Positions 54,691 to 64,000 of a DNA stretch of 64,000 bases are shown here, piece after piece. Positions within the stretch are counted from its first letter, which is position 1; each line of letters opens with the position of its first letter. The translations under genes were made by a program, and so were the position numbers. This DNA comes from Roridomyces roridus. Its lineage: Eukaryota > Basidiomycota > Agaricomycetes > Agaricales > Mycenaceae. The notes below the pieces were generated by a model, which had not been told where the DNA came from, did not search any database, and saw nothing but the letters and a program-made list of their open reading frames with translations. The DNA is taken from NCBI GenBank assembly GCA_029378245.1, contig JARKIF010000031.1:372001-436000 (forward strand), written 5' to 3'.

Positions 54691-56414
54691 TTGACGATCC
54701 AGCTTCTAACACACCTCCCAGACGACTTTACGACTCATGAATTTACGACTACGGATACCACTACAACTACTACCACGTCCACCACCCCCATGATCACGCT
54801 CACGACCACGCCCATGAGCACCACCAACCCTCACGCTGCCCACCTCGACGCCAACCTTCCCAACGCTGCCCACCTCCTCGACGCCAACCCTCCCATGAGC
54901 ACCACCAACCCGCACGCTGCCCACCTCCTCGACGCCAACCTTTCCGCCAAACAACGACGCAAAATCAAGGACAAGGTCAAGCGGTTTGACTGCCGCCACG
55001 GGTCCTCCTCCACCACAACCACCCTCGTCAACGCTGTCGTCAACGCTACCGTCAACGCTATCCACCATGGCAAGGTCAAATCACATTTCAAGCGCAACAA
55101 AAAGCGCCTTGCCGCTGCATTGGCATCCGGGGACCCGAGGCGGAAGGCTATTCACACTCGCCGCGCACACGAAGCAGTTCAAGCGGCGCTCCATTTACCC
55201 AATGACGCCGCCGACCTTCCCCACAGCAAACCAGCGTGGATCGGCAACCGCAGCGGCCAGTACAATCCGCACGTTGACATGGACATGGAGGACGACTTGG
55301 TTGTCATCCAGCGGGGCGACACGGGTATGGGTGACGTGGTCCTCTCTCAGGAGGAAATCGACCAGCTAGTGGGCCGACCAGGCTTCCGGTACATTCCCTG
55401 GTTAGGAGTGTGAGTCCCAACAACCCGGACCGTCGTTCCAAACTAATTTGCAATATAGAATCACCATTCCTATTGTCGACTGCCATGGCCGCATCATCGT
55501 GATACTGGGTGGCCAGCCGAGGGATCGCGAAGGGTGGCAGATTGTCACCGACGGTGCTGCGGCAAAGATGGATGCCGCAGCGCAAGAGCTCGACGTCTCG
55601 GATGATGACTACGACCATCGTCGTGCGCAGCAACCTTACATTCCGATTTCTTGTGGAGCATCCTTCGGAGGCGGCCAGGGGGTAAGTGTATAACCTCTTC
55701 AGCCGGATTTTGCTTACCTCACTGCAGGAACCGGGCGTTCTTCAAAATAATCCGCAGAACAAGGCCGTAACCGACAAACTGAAGGCCCATGAGTATTTCG
55801 GCCGCATCGTTGGTTTCACTATGTGTGCGTTTTTTATTGTTGATCTGCCAGCCGCTCATTTTTGTGCAGTGCTGATGTATATATACGCTCATCGTCTCCT
55901 CGCTCGGTACCAACAAAACAAGGACGACCTCCTCAAGTGGAACAAGGACCTGCAGTGGAACTTTCCCCACAGCGTCTTCGCCGCATGTACCTTCAACTTC
56001 GTCAATGTTGTGACGGAGAAGCACCTCGATTTCGGAAACATGGCGGCGGGCCTTTCCCCCATCACCGCGCTTGGTCGTTTCAATCCAGACCGAGGCGGCC
56101 ATCTCATCTTATGGGAACTCAAGCTTATCATCCGATTCCCTCCCGGCTCTACCATCCTCGTACCCTCCTCAATCGTCACCCACTCGAATACTCCGATCGC
56201 CCCAGGCGAAATTCGACACTCGTTCACCCAATACACCGCGGGTGCTCTGTTTCGTTGGGCATCCAACGGGAATATGACGGATGACGCGTTTCAACGCAGG
56301 GCGAGCACTGAGCAGAAAGCAGAAAAGGAGGCGGCGGCGGAGACTCGCTGGGAGGAGGGCTTGTCGTATTTCACAACGCTGGACGAGTTGAAGCAGCGAT
56401 TTAGTCCCAAGTAG
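54691..56414 (+). CDS. TET/JBP-like 2OG-Fe(II) dioxygenase domain protein
   Basis: Four or so exons. Exon 1 (54691-55412) has a Thr-rich start, a tandemly repeated segment (STTNPHAAHLLDAN), a basic stretch (AKQRRKIKDKVKRF) and GRPGFRYIPWLG. Then ITIPIVDCHGRIIVILGGQP, after an intron KLKAHEYFGRIVGFTM, and the C-terminal exon with AACTFNFVNVVTEKHLDFGN (HxD iron ligands, His codon 56022), GRFNPDRGGHLILWELKLI, IRFPPGSTILVPSSIVTHSN (distal His 56181) and IRHSFTQYTAGALFRW (2OG-binding Arg 56214). These signatures match the fungal TET/JBP class that accompanies KDZ transposons and is thought to oxidise 5-methylcytosine. The HxD..H..R set is complete. It is divergent from the KDZ gene, 550 bp away. 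Confidence 0.8.
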
Positions 56415-56925
56415 TCAACATATCAGTATATAGTTGAATAGAATCTTTGCGCTCACTCCCTGTGCGAAAGGATGGAATTCTTGAGACGAAAAAGGGCTGA
56501 TTTACTTCGGGAACAGGTATTTGATTCGGGAACATCTTTTGCCACCTCATTATTCCTTGCACCGTTTCTCCTCATTTCTTGGTGGTATCTTTCCAGGCTA
56601 TCTACCGGCCGTTTTGAAGCGTTTTGACTGATTTTGTTCGTCAGGACAATTTATTTTATTTAAAGTCAGGTCGGGCATCCCACGAGGCTGGTTTTTTTTG
56701 GGAGGTCATCTACATATGTACTTCGTTCAATAAAATTGCTGAGGCCATAGACCTCCTGGAACGATGGAGCCAGATTAAAAGATGATTTATTTTGATTCGG
56801 GAACTGATATTGTACCCCCAAAGAGGTTTCGTATTTACACTTGTCGCTTACTCTCTCTCTTCCTACTCCATCCTCTGTCGAAACCAGCCTCAACCTCAAC
56901 CTCAACCAGCTCACACTTGGCCTCC
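56415..56925 (+). other. Spacer between TET/JBP-like and Cys-rich genes
   Basis: About 500 bp, A/T-rich, with TTGATTCGGGAAC repeated at about 56522 and 56793. No gene seen. Confidence 0.4.
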
Positions 56926-57872
56926 CATGCCCCGCCCAGTGGGTCGTCCGCCTCTGGAGCCTGCTGAGAAGGAGCGGCGACGCAAGAAATCCAAGGCAGA
57001 ATACGAGGATCGGTTCGTCTGCCTGAGATTTGCTGTCGACATTCATGCCTGTCTGACCAAGCGTTTCTCTTAGCAACCACGACCTGCGGCGTCGAAAGGC
57101 CCCAGAGCGCATACAACGGTGCGTCTCCATCTCATTCTTCCTGCTTGGGTTCACGCTGCGTAGCAAACGAGCTTCCTTGGCTAAAAATCCCATCACACAC
57201 TTCAAGGCCAAGCGCAAAGCTGCTCAACACTCGGAGGGCTTTCGCGACCGGTACATTGCATTGAAACTACCTACAAGTGTCTCTTCTCATCTGCTGGAGC
57301 AGAAAATTGGCGGAGACGCAGGCAGCTACCCGAGAGGAGAAGGCCAAGCAGGCCACCACCAAGTGCGTGTCCCATTTCTTTTGTCGAGGCAGGTACTAAC
57401 ATATTCCAGCCGCCAGCGTAAAGAGGAGGTCTACGAGAAGCATCTTCTGGCACGCCGCCAGCGAGAAGCTGCCTCAGCTCCCCGTACGACCCCCTTTATT
57501 GCTGGCCTTTCCCTCTCCGCAATCCATGCTGCCGAAAGCGACGACAAGGACCTTCTCACGACCAATTTCCCTGCAGAACCCTGCTCCCCTGTCACCGACA
57601 TCTTCACCCGCCCAGCACACCCAATGTGTTGCGCCCATTGCTTCTCCAGGGAATGCATTGGGTGCGCGTGTATGTGTGACGCGTCGACCGATTGGATAAT
57701 CCACGAGGGTGGCCATTTCTTTCCGACTTGTCCCCGCTGTGGCTTCCAAGATTGCCCGGGGTGTGTCTGCGTCTGTCCGCAGAGCGACGAGTGGGTCGAT
57801 CACGGTGGCCATGTGTCGCAGAGGAAGAAGAGGCATGCATCACGGGTGAAGCAGAGGCGTGGCGAGCAGTAG
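56926..57872 (+). CDS. Cys-rich protein with paired CxxC..CxxCxCxC motifs
   Basis: Start MPRPVGRPPLEPAEKERRR (56926), with about four introns. Exons: YEDR / NHDLRRRKAPERIQR / KRASLAKNPITHFKAKRKA / KLAETQAATREEKAKQATTK / RQRKEEVYEKHLLARRQREA and on to the stop at 57872. The first half is a basic, coiled-coil-like helix; the second holds two copies of a metal-binding-like motif, CAHCFSRECIGCACMC..W..HEGGHF and CPRCGFQDCPGCVCVC..W..HGGHV. The N-terminal GRPP is AT-hook-like. Proteins with this paired motif occur in Mycena-type genomes near KDZ elements; their function is not known to me. It follows the TET/JBP-like gene on the same strand and may be a third gene of the same transposon. Confidence 0.6.
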
Positions 57873-58089
57873 CGTCGGAGTCGGCATTTTTTTGGGTGCG
57901 ACGGTCTGTGGTTTCTTGGTACAATTTTTTTTTGTACGACGTATAGCTAGAAACAAATTTTCTGTACAATGTAAATATGTAGCTAGAAATGCTTGCTCCT
58001 CCTCTACATGCCTGAGCGATTACTTTGCCGGAAGTTCCCGTTTTGGAAGCCGATCAACATTAAGTACTTGCTGTCTATGGAGCGATTTG

Positions 58090-58700
58090 TAGCATCTGCG
58101 CGATGAACGGCAAGTCGGTCAAGGTCGACGACTGGTACTTTCCGAGGCCATCTACTGCAGCTCGATAGAGTTTAATGCCCATAGGCTGATCGATGTGGCT
58201 ACGCTTATGAGGTGAGTACTCTGTTCTCCTGTGTTACAGTACCTGATTCACCTGCAGCGCAATGGATATCGCACTTTCGGCTCATAGATGCTATAGATCT
58301 CGGACAAGCTCTGGGATTGCCTCTACGCATCCCCGTGGGGTCGAGTACGCCTATGCCGCTCGACGAGGACTGTGGGCCGCAAATCTTTAACGCGGATTTG
58401 GGCAACACGTCTGAGCTCTGGCTTCGGACGCTTAGGGCATGGCAAGTCTGCGGGGAGCTGCGCCGCACCGCTGCGTTATTCCTCAAGGTGTTTATGCACG
58501 AGCTGGAGCCGGAGGAGGGGAAGGAGGCGTTGAAGTGGACGCATGTCGATATTGCCGGGACGACGGAGGTGGGAGATTGGTCTTTTCTTCTTTGATTCTT
58601 TGACTGACGCAGCGGTTCTAGGCGCGCGGCCGACGGTTTATCTGGGTCTTGGGATGGATCATGACGAGCCCTGGCGCGGTGCGTATTTAACTTTCACTCG
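58090..58700 (+). pseudogene. M17 leucine aminopeptidase relic (C-terminal part)
   Basis: Pieces match the C-terminal half of fungal cytosolic leucine aminopeptidases: AIYCSSIEFNAHRLIDVATL (where intact enzymes have an LYYGSTEF..LIDVATLTG block), MPLDEDCGPQI, RRTAALFLKVFMHELEPE, LKWTHVDIAG and, after an intron, GARPTVYLGLGMDHDEPW. The glycine-rich TGGR..GSC segment is scrambled, the frames change repeatedly and the N-terminal half and most metal ligands are absent. It is a dead fragment next to the methyltransferase, with which it converges. Confidence 0.6.
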
Positions 58701-58751
58701 GAACTTGTCCTGACGGGTATCCAGGGCATTGGTAGAATTCGCAAGTACTCG

Positions 58752-59461
58752 TTACAAGATATCTTTCTGCGCCATAATCCAATGGAACCTTTCGTCCTGA
58801 TTGCCCACGACCTCAACGGCGACCTCGTCCACCACGACCTTGAATCCGGGCACCTGCTTGCGGAATATATCCCGCGTTCCCTCGACGCCGTTCCCGCTCG
58901 AGAACATGGTGACCTCTGGCTCGAACCAGCCTTGGCGGACGATGTCGTGGTCGTCGATGGAAAAGTTGGCGAGGAACCACCCGCCTGGTTTGAGCCATTC
59001 TTTGATCTTTTCGACCAATCGACCCTGCTCGTCCTTGGGGAGGTGGAAGATGGAGTAGAAGCCGAGGACGGCGTCGAATGTCTCGGGAGGGAAGGAGAGG
59101 GCCAGCATGTCACCCTGGATGAGAGTCGCCTCCGGGATGTGCTGTCGGGCGAGGGCGATTTGGGATGCGGAGATGTCGTTCCCGGTGACTTTTAGGCCGT
59201 GTGAGATGAGGGTTTGGGTGGCGGGGACGCCAGCGCCGCAGCCGAGCTCGAGGACGGAGGCGCCGGAGGGGAGTTTGGTGATGAGGTCGGCGATGTAAGC
59301 CATGCGGGTTGTCGTGGGGCGTTTGCTGGACCTGTGGATGCGTGAGCGGGAGGTGCCTATCGACTTTCGAGGCGGGGCTGATACCAGGCGAGGTATTTGT
59401 CTGCGATCAAGTCATAGCCCTTCTCGATGTGGGCTTTGGGGTTCTCGAGCGGGGTGGACAT
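58752..59461 (-). CDS. SAM-dependent methyltransferase (type 11)
   Basis: Two exons: MSTPLENPKAHIEKGYDLIA..KYLAW (ATG 59461) and, after a ~53-nt intron (gtatca..cacag), SSKRPTTTRMAYIADL onward to DIL-stop at 58752; about 208 aa. Motif I VLELGCGAGVPATQ, motif II-like KVTGNDISASQIALARQ, LIQGDMLALSFPPETFDAVL (motif post-I/II) and LKPGGWFLANFS (motif III) give a complete class I fold. It transfers a methyl group from SAM to an unknown small molecule or protein. The gene looks intact. A paralogue fragment lies ~130 bp upstream. Confidence 0.82.
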
Positions 59462-59594
59462 TAGGCAACGGATAGAGCAAGAGGTGAGTCATTTCTTCCA
59501 TTGAATGAAGTACATCACTGATACGGTCAAGGAATAGTCTGCCGGCCTTGCCCGTACGGAATCTGGTACCCAGTGACCTTCGTCAGATCTGTTT

Positions 59595-59700
59595 TTAACT
59601 GCTCCTCGAATCGGCCCACTCATCGACCTCGTTCACGACCAGAGTGAATCCAGGGACGTCCTTGTGAAACAATCCCTCGTCCTCTCCACCATCCGCCCGC
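59595..59700 (-). pseudogene. 3' fragment of a second methyltransferase
   Basis: DEGLFHKDVPGFTLVVNEVDEW matches the end of the neighbouring enzyme (DIFRKQVPGFKVVVDEVAVEV). The rest of the gene is absent. Evidence of an earlier tandem duplication. Confidence 0.55.
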
Positions 59701-60259
59701 TGGATAACAGGCACGGATACGATCATGCCTATTCCCATCGACACCCACACTTGGGGTGCCATTCCATGACGTGCCGGGCGGCGAGGTGCGCTGCAGGCGA
59801 TGGATGCGAGTGACTCGGTTTGCGGGGTCTGATGCGTTGGGAGGGACTCATTACTCGGACGATGAGGGGGGCACGGCCGGTGGGGGGCTTTATGGACCTC
59901 GATCCAAGACATTGAGAGTATGGGGAGAATGAAGACGACGGTTGGGGGCTTTTCAGGTATGCTCTTCCCTGGCGCGCCTCGAGTGGGAGTGCTGATGGGT
60001 ATATTAGGTGCAGGTCGGCGGACGAGAAAGCTCGGAAGTATACATTGCGCCAGCGTCACTACTGCGTGCGCCTGCAGCTGTGGCCGACGCCCTGAGTGAG
60101 GACATTCTTACAATAACAGTTCTTTGTTCGGTCCCCTGCGATTCATACGATACGACGTAGCCTAAGTAGTAATATCAGTCTTGCAATCTGGATTCTGGAC
60201 ACGGGCCGCGGTCCGGATCAAAACCATTTCTTCTGCTCCCTTCATCTTTCGCGCCAGAG
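59701..60259. other. No gene seen
   Basis: About 550 bp between the methyltransferase remnant and the first tandem F-box gene. The minus frame reaching 60059 has no motif beyond the methyltransferase-like end. Confidence 0.4.
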
Positions 60260-61437
60260 ATGGGCCCCATTCTTCCTCCAGAAGTGCTGGACCGCGTCAT
60301 CGACAGTCTGCACGACGATGTCCCCATGCTGCGCGTATGCAGCCTCGTTAGCCGCGCTTGGATGGCTTCGAGCAGATATCTTCTCTTCGCTGTTAACGCA
60401 CTAATCGTGGATAGGAAGAGCCTCTTGCCCTTCATTGAGCTCCTCGACTCCCCGCACAACACTCTATTGGCACGCATTGAGCGCCTTCATTGCACCGAGT
60501 TCCAGTACGCCCAGCTGGAGGCGCTGTGGAAGGCATTGCCCGCTCTTTTGCATCTCCGAGAGTTGCACATCGCAGGGAATATCCTCCGTATCGACTCGCT
60601 ACCGGGACCCGACAGCCAGATCTTTCCGCGCATTACCAACCTCGCCATGCGTCATGTCAACTTCCCGTCATGCAGGACCCTGAAATCCCTCCTGCTACGA
60701 TTTCCTTCGTTGATGGTACTCAATTTTCAAAACACCCTTGTGGATCGTTCCGGCCAGCTTGACACGGATGAAGTGGATCCATCTCCTCTGCGCCTTGAAC
60801 TGGATCTGGATTCTTTCCATTTGGAGGATAGCAGCAGCACCGGATGGCTGACGTGGCGCGGACTCGGCCTACGTGCACGGGACATTTCCCTGTACATTCC
60901 GTCGAGTGCGTCCACCGAGCATGTCTCAGAATTTCTGGCTGCGGCAGGCCCTCAACTGCAACACTTGACCATGCGCTTCAGTTCATACCGCCTAGCCAGT
61001 GCGTTATTATTCTGCGCTGATCTGCAGCAACTCACGTCTTCGGTACCCAAGGCGCGCTGAGATACCCTGCCACACTGCTCTCCGTCCGCTTTGTAAATGC
61101 TTTTTGGATCGCAATGCTAAGGTCGACGGGCGTCGTCGAGCTTACTGCTCAGCCGGAATTGCCTTCAGTCCTGCGCCACATCCAATCATCCGTGCCCACG
61201 CTCCAAGAACTCGCGTTTGACGTCCACGCTGTACCCTCACAGCTTGCCCTTTCGAACATCGCCTCCGAGGACGCCGCCCTAATTCTCCAAGGGCCGGGCT
61301 TTGCGGGGCTTCGTAGACTCGACTTCCGTGTGTTGGGCGAGACTTCGTCGTGCGAGTCATTGCGAAGTACGTTCGCGGCCCTCCTGCCTGGCCTGCATGC
61401 TCGAGGGATAATCCATGTCCATCCCGGCAAGGATTGA
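60260..61437 (+). CDS. F-box protein (tandem copy 1)
   Basis: Start MGPILPPEVLDRVIDSLHDD (60260): an F-box with LRVCSLVSRAWMASSRYLLF. It is followed by weak leucine-rich repeats (RIERLHCTEFQYAQLEALWK, LLHLRELHIAGNIL, FPRITNLAMRHVNF, FPSLMVLNFQNTLV, LQHLTMRFSSYRLA). A 53-nt intron (gtgcgt..cccaag, unusual AAG acceptor) joins this to ALRYPATLLSVRFVNAFW, then PTLQELAFDVHAVP and GFAGLRRLDFRVLGE to the stop at 61437. Without splicing the frame ends early (VPKAR). Substrate receptor of an SCF ligase by family; target unknown. Same strand and exon plan as copy 2. Confidence 0.72.
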
Positions 61438-61909
61438 TGCTCTCTCTCTCGAGTACGTGTCAGGCTACAGGGTTTCTTCGTCGGCGCGCTCTGGTGCAAG
61501 TCCGCAGCGGGGAGAGGAGGGAGCAGCTCCACACATTGCGGGGGTAGTGTCTGCCGCCCTGGAGCTCACAATGGCGGTCGGTCGGCCCTCCGATACTCGA
61601 TGCGGACACGCCTCAACGGCTCCTTGCGGCAACCTGCCGAGCTTCTGCTCCTGGCCCTGCAGCTTTCGAGGCCACTTTATGCAGGCTGTCCCACCATCTC
61701 AGCGTGTATCTCTCAATCCCTTTTCCGGCCGTAGTAGCTGCTACCTTACTGCATACATACATACATCTAGTTCCTCGCTGGCGACGCCTGGCGAACGGCC
61801 CGATTCGTTGTAATGGTAGGGTAGGATAGACGATATTTACAAGGTGGTGAAGTCCGGATCAAATCACAGCTCACCTTGCTTTCGCCTCCAACATCGTTCT
61901 GCTTGACGA

Positions 61910-63077
61910 ATGTTTCCTCCCGAGGTGGTCGACCGTATTGTCCACGCTCTACACGACGACTATGACACGTTGCGTCTCTGCGGCCTCATTAACCGCGATT
62001 GGATGGCTGCCAGCAGATACCACTTCCTCAACGGCAAACGGCGGATGCAGTTGACCCACCACAATCTCCCTCTCTTCCTTGACCTTCTTGGATCCCCTTT
62101 CAATACTTTCTCGACGCGCCTCGAGCGTCTACGTGTCAAGGGTGTCGATTACACGACCCTGAAATCACTGTGGTCGGCGCTGCCACATTTTTCTCATCTA
62201 CGAGAGCTACAGATCGGAGGACACTTCTTCGACCCAGTGGTGGACGTGGCTCTTTTGGGCCCTGAAGCGCAGATATTCCCGCGCGTCACCAGCCTCGCCA
62301 TCGCTCGCATCTTTTTCTCGTCATATGGCACTCTCAACTCCTTTCTCGCGCGGGTTACTTCGCTGAGCGCGTTGAAAATCGAGGGGCTGAGGGATATCGA
62401 TAAATTCGAAACCGATATCAATGCAGACCACCAATCTTCCCATCGTCTCCAGCTGCATCTCACTTCCCTCCACCTGGAGCTGGGACCCGCCATGCTGGCA
62501 TGGCTGAAATGGAGCGGATTCTGCCTGCGTGCACGGGAGGGTCATCTGAACATCTCTCACACCTCGTCTTTCCCTATCGTATCGGAATATCTGAGCGCAG
62601 CTCAATTCTCGCGCTTGACGCTGAGAGTACATTCATCCAATCTCCGTGCGTGAAGACTTCCAATTGACCGTACACAGTGCTGACCATCTCAAAGTACTAC
62701 TGCAATACCCTCCCTCGTTGATTGCCCTCTGTTTATTGGATCCTCTCTGGATGTCAGGGTCCCAAGGCGACCTCTCTGTATCTCTCAACCTACTTCCATT
62801 CTTGCGCCAGATTAGCTTGTCTATACCGGGGCTACAAGAGCTTGCATTTTGCATTGTGACCCTTCCCTTCCCCAATTTAGCAGCGGGATTACCTCCCACT
62901 CATGAGGAGGTCACATCCATTCTCGACGGGGCGGGATTTGCGGGACTCCGTCGGCTCGAGTTTCTCATGTCGCGCGACATTGGGCGCGATGAGTTACGAG
63001 CAACGCTCGAATCCATCCTTCCCATGCAGTTCTCTCGAGGAATAGTCCGCCTTGGCGTTGAGGGTCCTGGGGCATGA
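61910..63077 (+). CDS. F-box protein (tandem copy 2)
   Basis: Start MFPPEVVDRIVHALHDDYDT (61910), with an F-box continuing LRLCGLINRDWMAASRYHFL, then RLERLRVKGVDYTTLKSLW, FSHLRELQIGGHFFDP, FPRVTSLAIARIFF, VTSLSALKIEGLRD and FSRLTLRVHSSNL. A 49-nt intron (gtgcgtgaag..ctcaaag) is removed to continue LLLQYPPSLIALCLLDPLW, PGLQELAFCIVTLP and GFAGLRRLEFLMSRDIG to the stop at 63077. Clearly paralogous to copy 1 over its whole length, with the intron at the same place and the same AAG acceptor. It looks intact. Confidence 0.75.
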
Positions 63078-64000
63078 TCTACTTCCGGGGCTGGTGCGGG
63101 TCAAGGCATACATGCATGTCCTTCATCGGCGTCAGTCATTCTCGCGGCTCGCGTGCAAATGGTGGACTCGACGCTTGAGGTAGACCCAAGCACGGACTCG
63201 GAGCCGTAGACCTGCCGCCTGCGGATCCCAAGCGTCGTCTGGAGCATTGCCTCGTATCCCGTGCTCATCCTCCACGTCCCTTCTTCCAGCTTTCATCCGC
63301 TCACAACGCCGGGACTGTGCGCGCTCGTGGCTGTGACGGTCAGGATTACTCTCTGCGAGGCTCAAAAGACGCGGGCAGCCGGCACGCACGGGACGCAGGC
63401 AGACGCGTGAGCCTGAGCGAGACGGAGAAGGAGACGGTCGATGTACACACATAATGCGGAAACGAAGGTAGATCAAAAACCGTATTGTAGGAATGGAGGG
63501 GCAGGTACAGACGGAGTACAGCGACCACAAGAGGGTCGTAGGAGACCATCAAGGCACAGCTCAGCGAGCCTAGTATACAGACAATGCTACAGAATGAGCA
63601 GCGCCGCTCCGAGATGAAAACAGATATCGTGGTCGAGGCAGGAGAGCGGGGAGCCCCAAAGGGACGCCAGGCGATCCGATAGCATGAAAGCTGGGCGAGA
63701 GATGGAGGGATAGGTCAAGATCTTGGATAGCATGACCGGGATGGCATGCTCGGCGGCTCGAGAAGGAATATGCCGGAATGGTCCATGGAAAACGCATCGC
63801 AGTACAGCCCGCGATGCCCCGGTCGCTGAGAAGAACGCGGCGCCGAGAGCATAAGAATGGAGATCAAATCAGCCGCCCTCCGCCCCTACACCTGCCGCTA
63901 TATGTGACCACAGACTCCCACATCCATCGCCGCCCCACCAACCCCATCACCGCGACGCGAGATCTGTACTCGTTATGCCTCTGCCGAAAGCAGGCGAGGG
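63078..64000. other. No recognisable gene
   Basis: The last 0.9 kb has several short frames, but none with motifs, and no repeats that I could match elsewhere in the window. Confidence 0.4.

Noticed and set aside
54706..55068. Minus-strand Gly/Val-rich frame (VGSVRVGGAHGR repeats)
   Set aside because: Antisense shadow of the Thr-rich, repeated leader of the TET/JBP-like gene.
63132..63530. 132-aa minus-strand frame near the right edge
   Set aside because: Arg/Ser-rich composition without motifs; likely chance.

Overview
The window looks like a repeat-rich accessory region of an agaricomycete (basidiomycete) nuclear genome, most likely Mycena or a close relative. The evidence is protein-coding genes cut by many introns of about 45-75 nt with GT..AG borders and CTRAY-like branch points, families expanded in Mycena-type genomes (MYND-finger proteins of about 700 aa, F-box/LRR-like proteins, KDZ transposons with TET/JBP-like genes), and tyrosine-recombinase retroelements. 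No bacterial-type operons or CRISPR arrays are seen.

Layout. 0-6 kb: a 410-bp inverted-repeat element, then a nearly complete tyrosine-recombinase (DIRS/Ngaro-like) retroelement on the minus strand (gag-like, RT-RNase H and YR genes). It has split direct repeats, a loxP-like site whose spacer is inverted between its two copies, and 40-bp direct repeats flanking the whole. 6-19 kb: a truncated MYND gene, an F-box relic, three F-box genes, a flavin monooxygenase of the Baeyer-Villiger type (BVMO1) and a frameshifted MYND gene. 19-22.5 kb is gene-poor. 22.5-34.7 kb: F-box relics, a decayed RBR ubiquitin ligase, BVMO2, a MYND gene with one nonsense codon, BVMO3, and a zinc alcohol dehydrogenase. 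34.8-38.9 kb: an Argonaute gene with canonical PAZ, Mid and PIWI signatures. 39-44.3 kb: an F-box gene, an F-box 3' fragment, the best-preserved MYND gene and an F-box remnant. 44.8-47.1 kb: small genes of unknown function. 48-49.7 kb: a NACHT NTPase gene with an unusually long intron-like interruption. 50-54.1 kb: a KDZ transposase gene split by a 702-bp non-autonomous element with a 6-bp target duplication. 54.7-57.9 kb: a TET/JBP-like 2OG-Fe(II) dioxygenase gene, divergent from the KDZ gene, and a cysteine-rich gene. 58-59.7 kb: a decayed M17 leucine aminopeptidase relic, a SAM methyltransferase and a fragment of a second one. 60-63 kb: two tandem F-box paralogues. The rest is without recognisable genes.

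How parts relate. The 7-44 kb stretch is built from repeated use of three gene types (MYND, F-box, BVMO) arranged as partial, sometimes inverted duplications; most MYND copies and many F-box copies are broken, each by a different lesion. The BVMO3-ADH pair could form an alcohol-to-ketone-to-ester route, but that is inference. The KDZ/TET-JBP/Cys-rich trio most likely belongs to one large transposon type known from basidiomycetes. All exon joins were read by eye; start codons and small exons are approximate.
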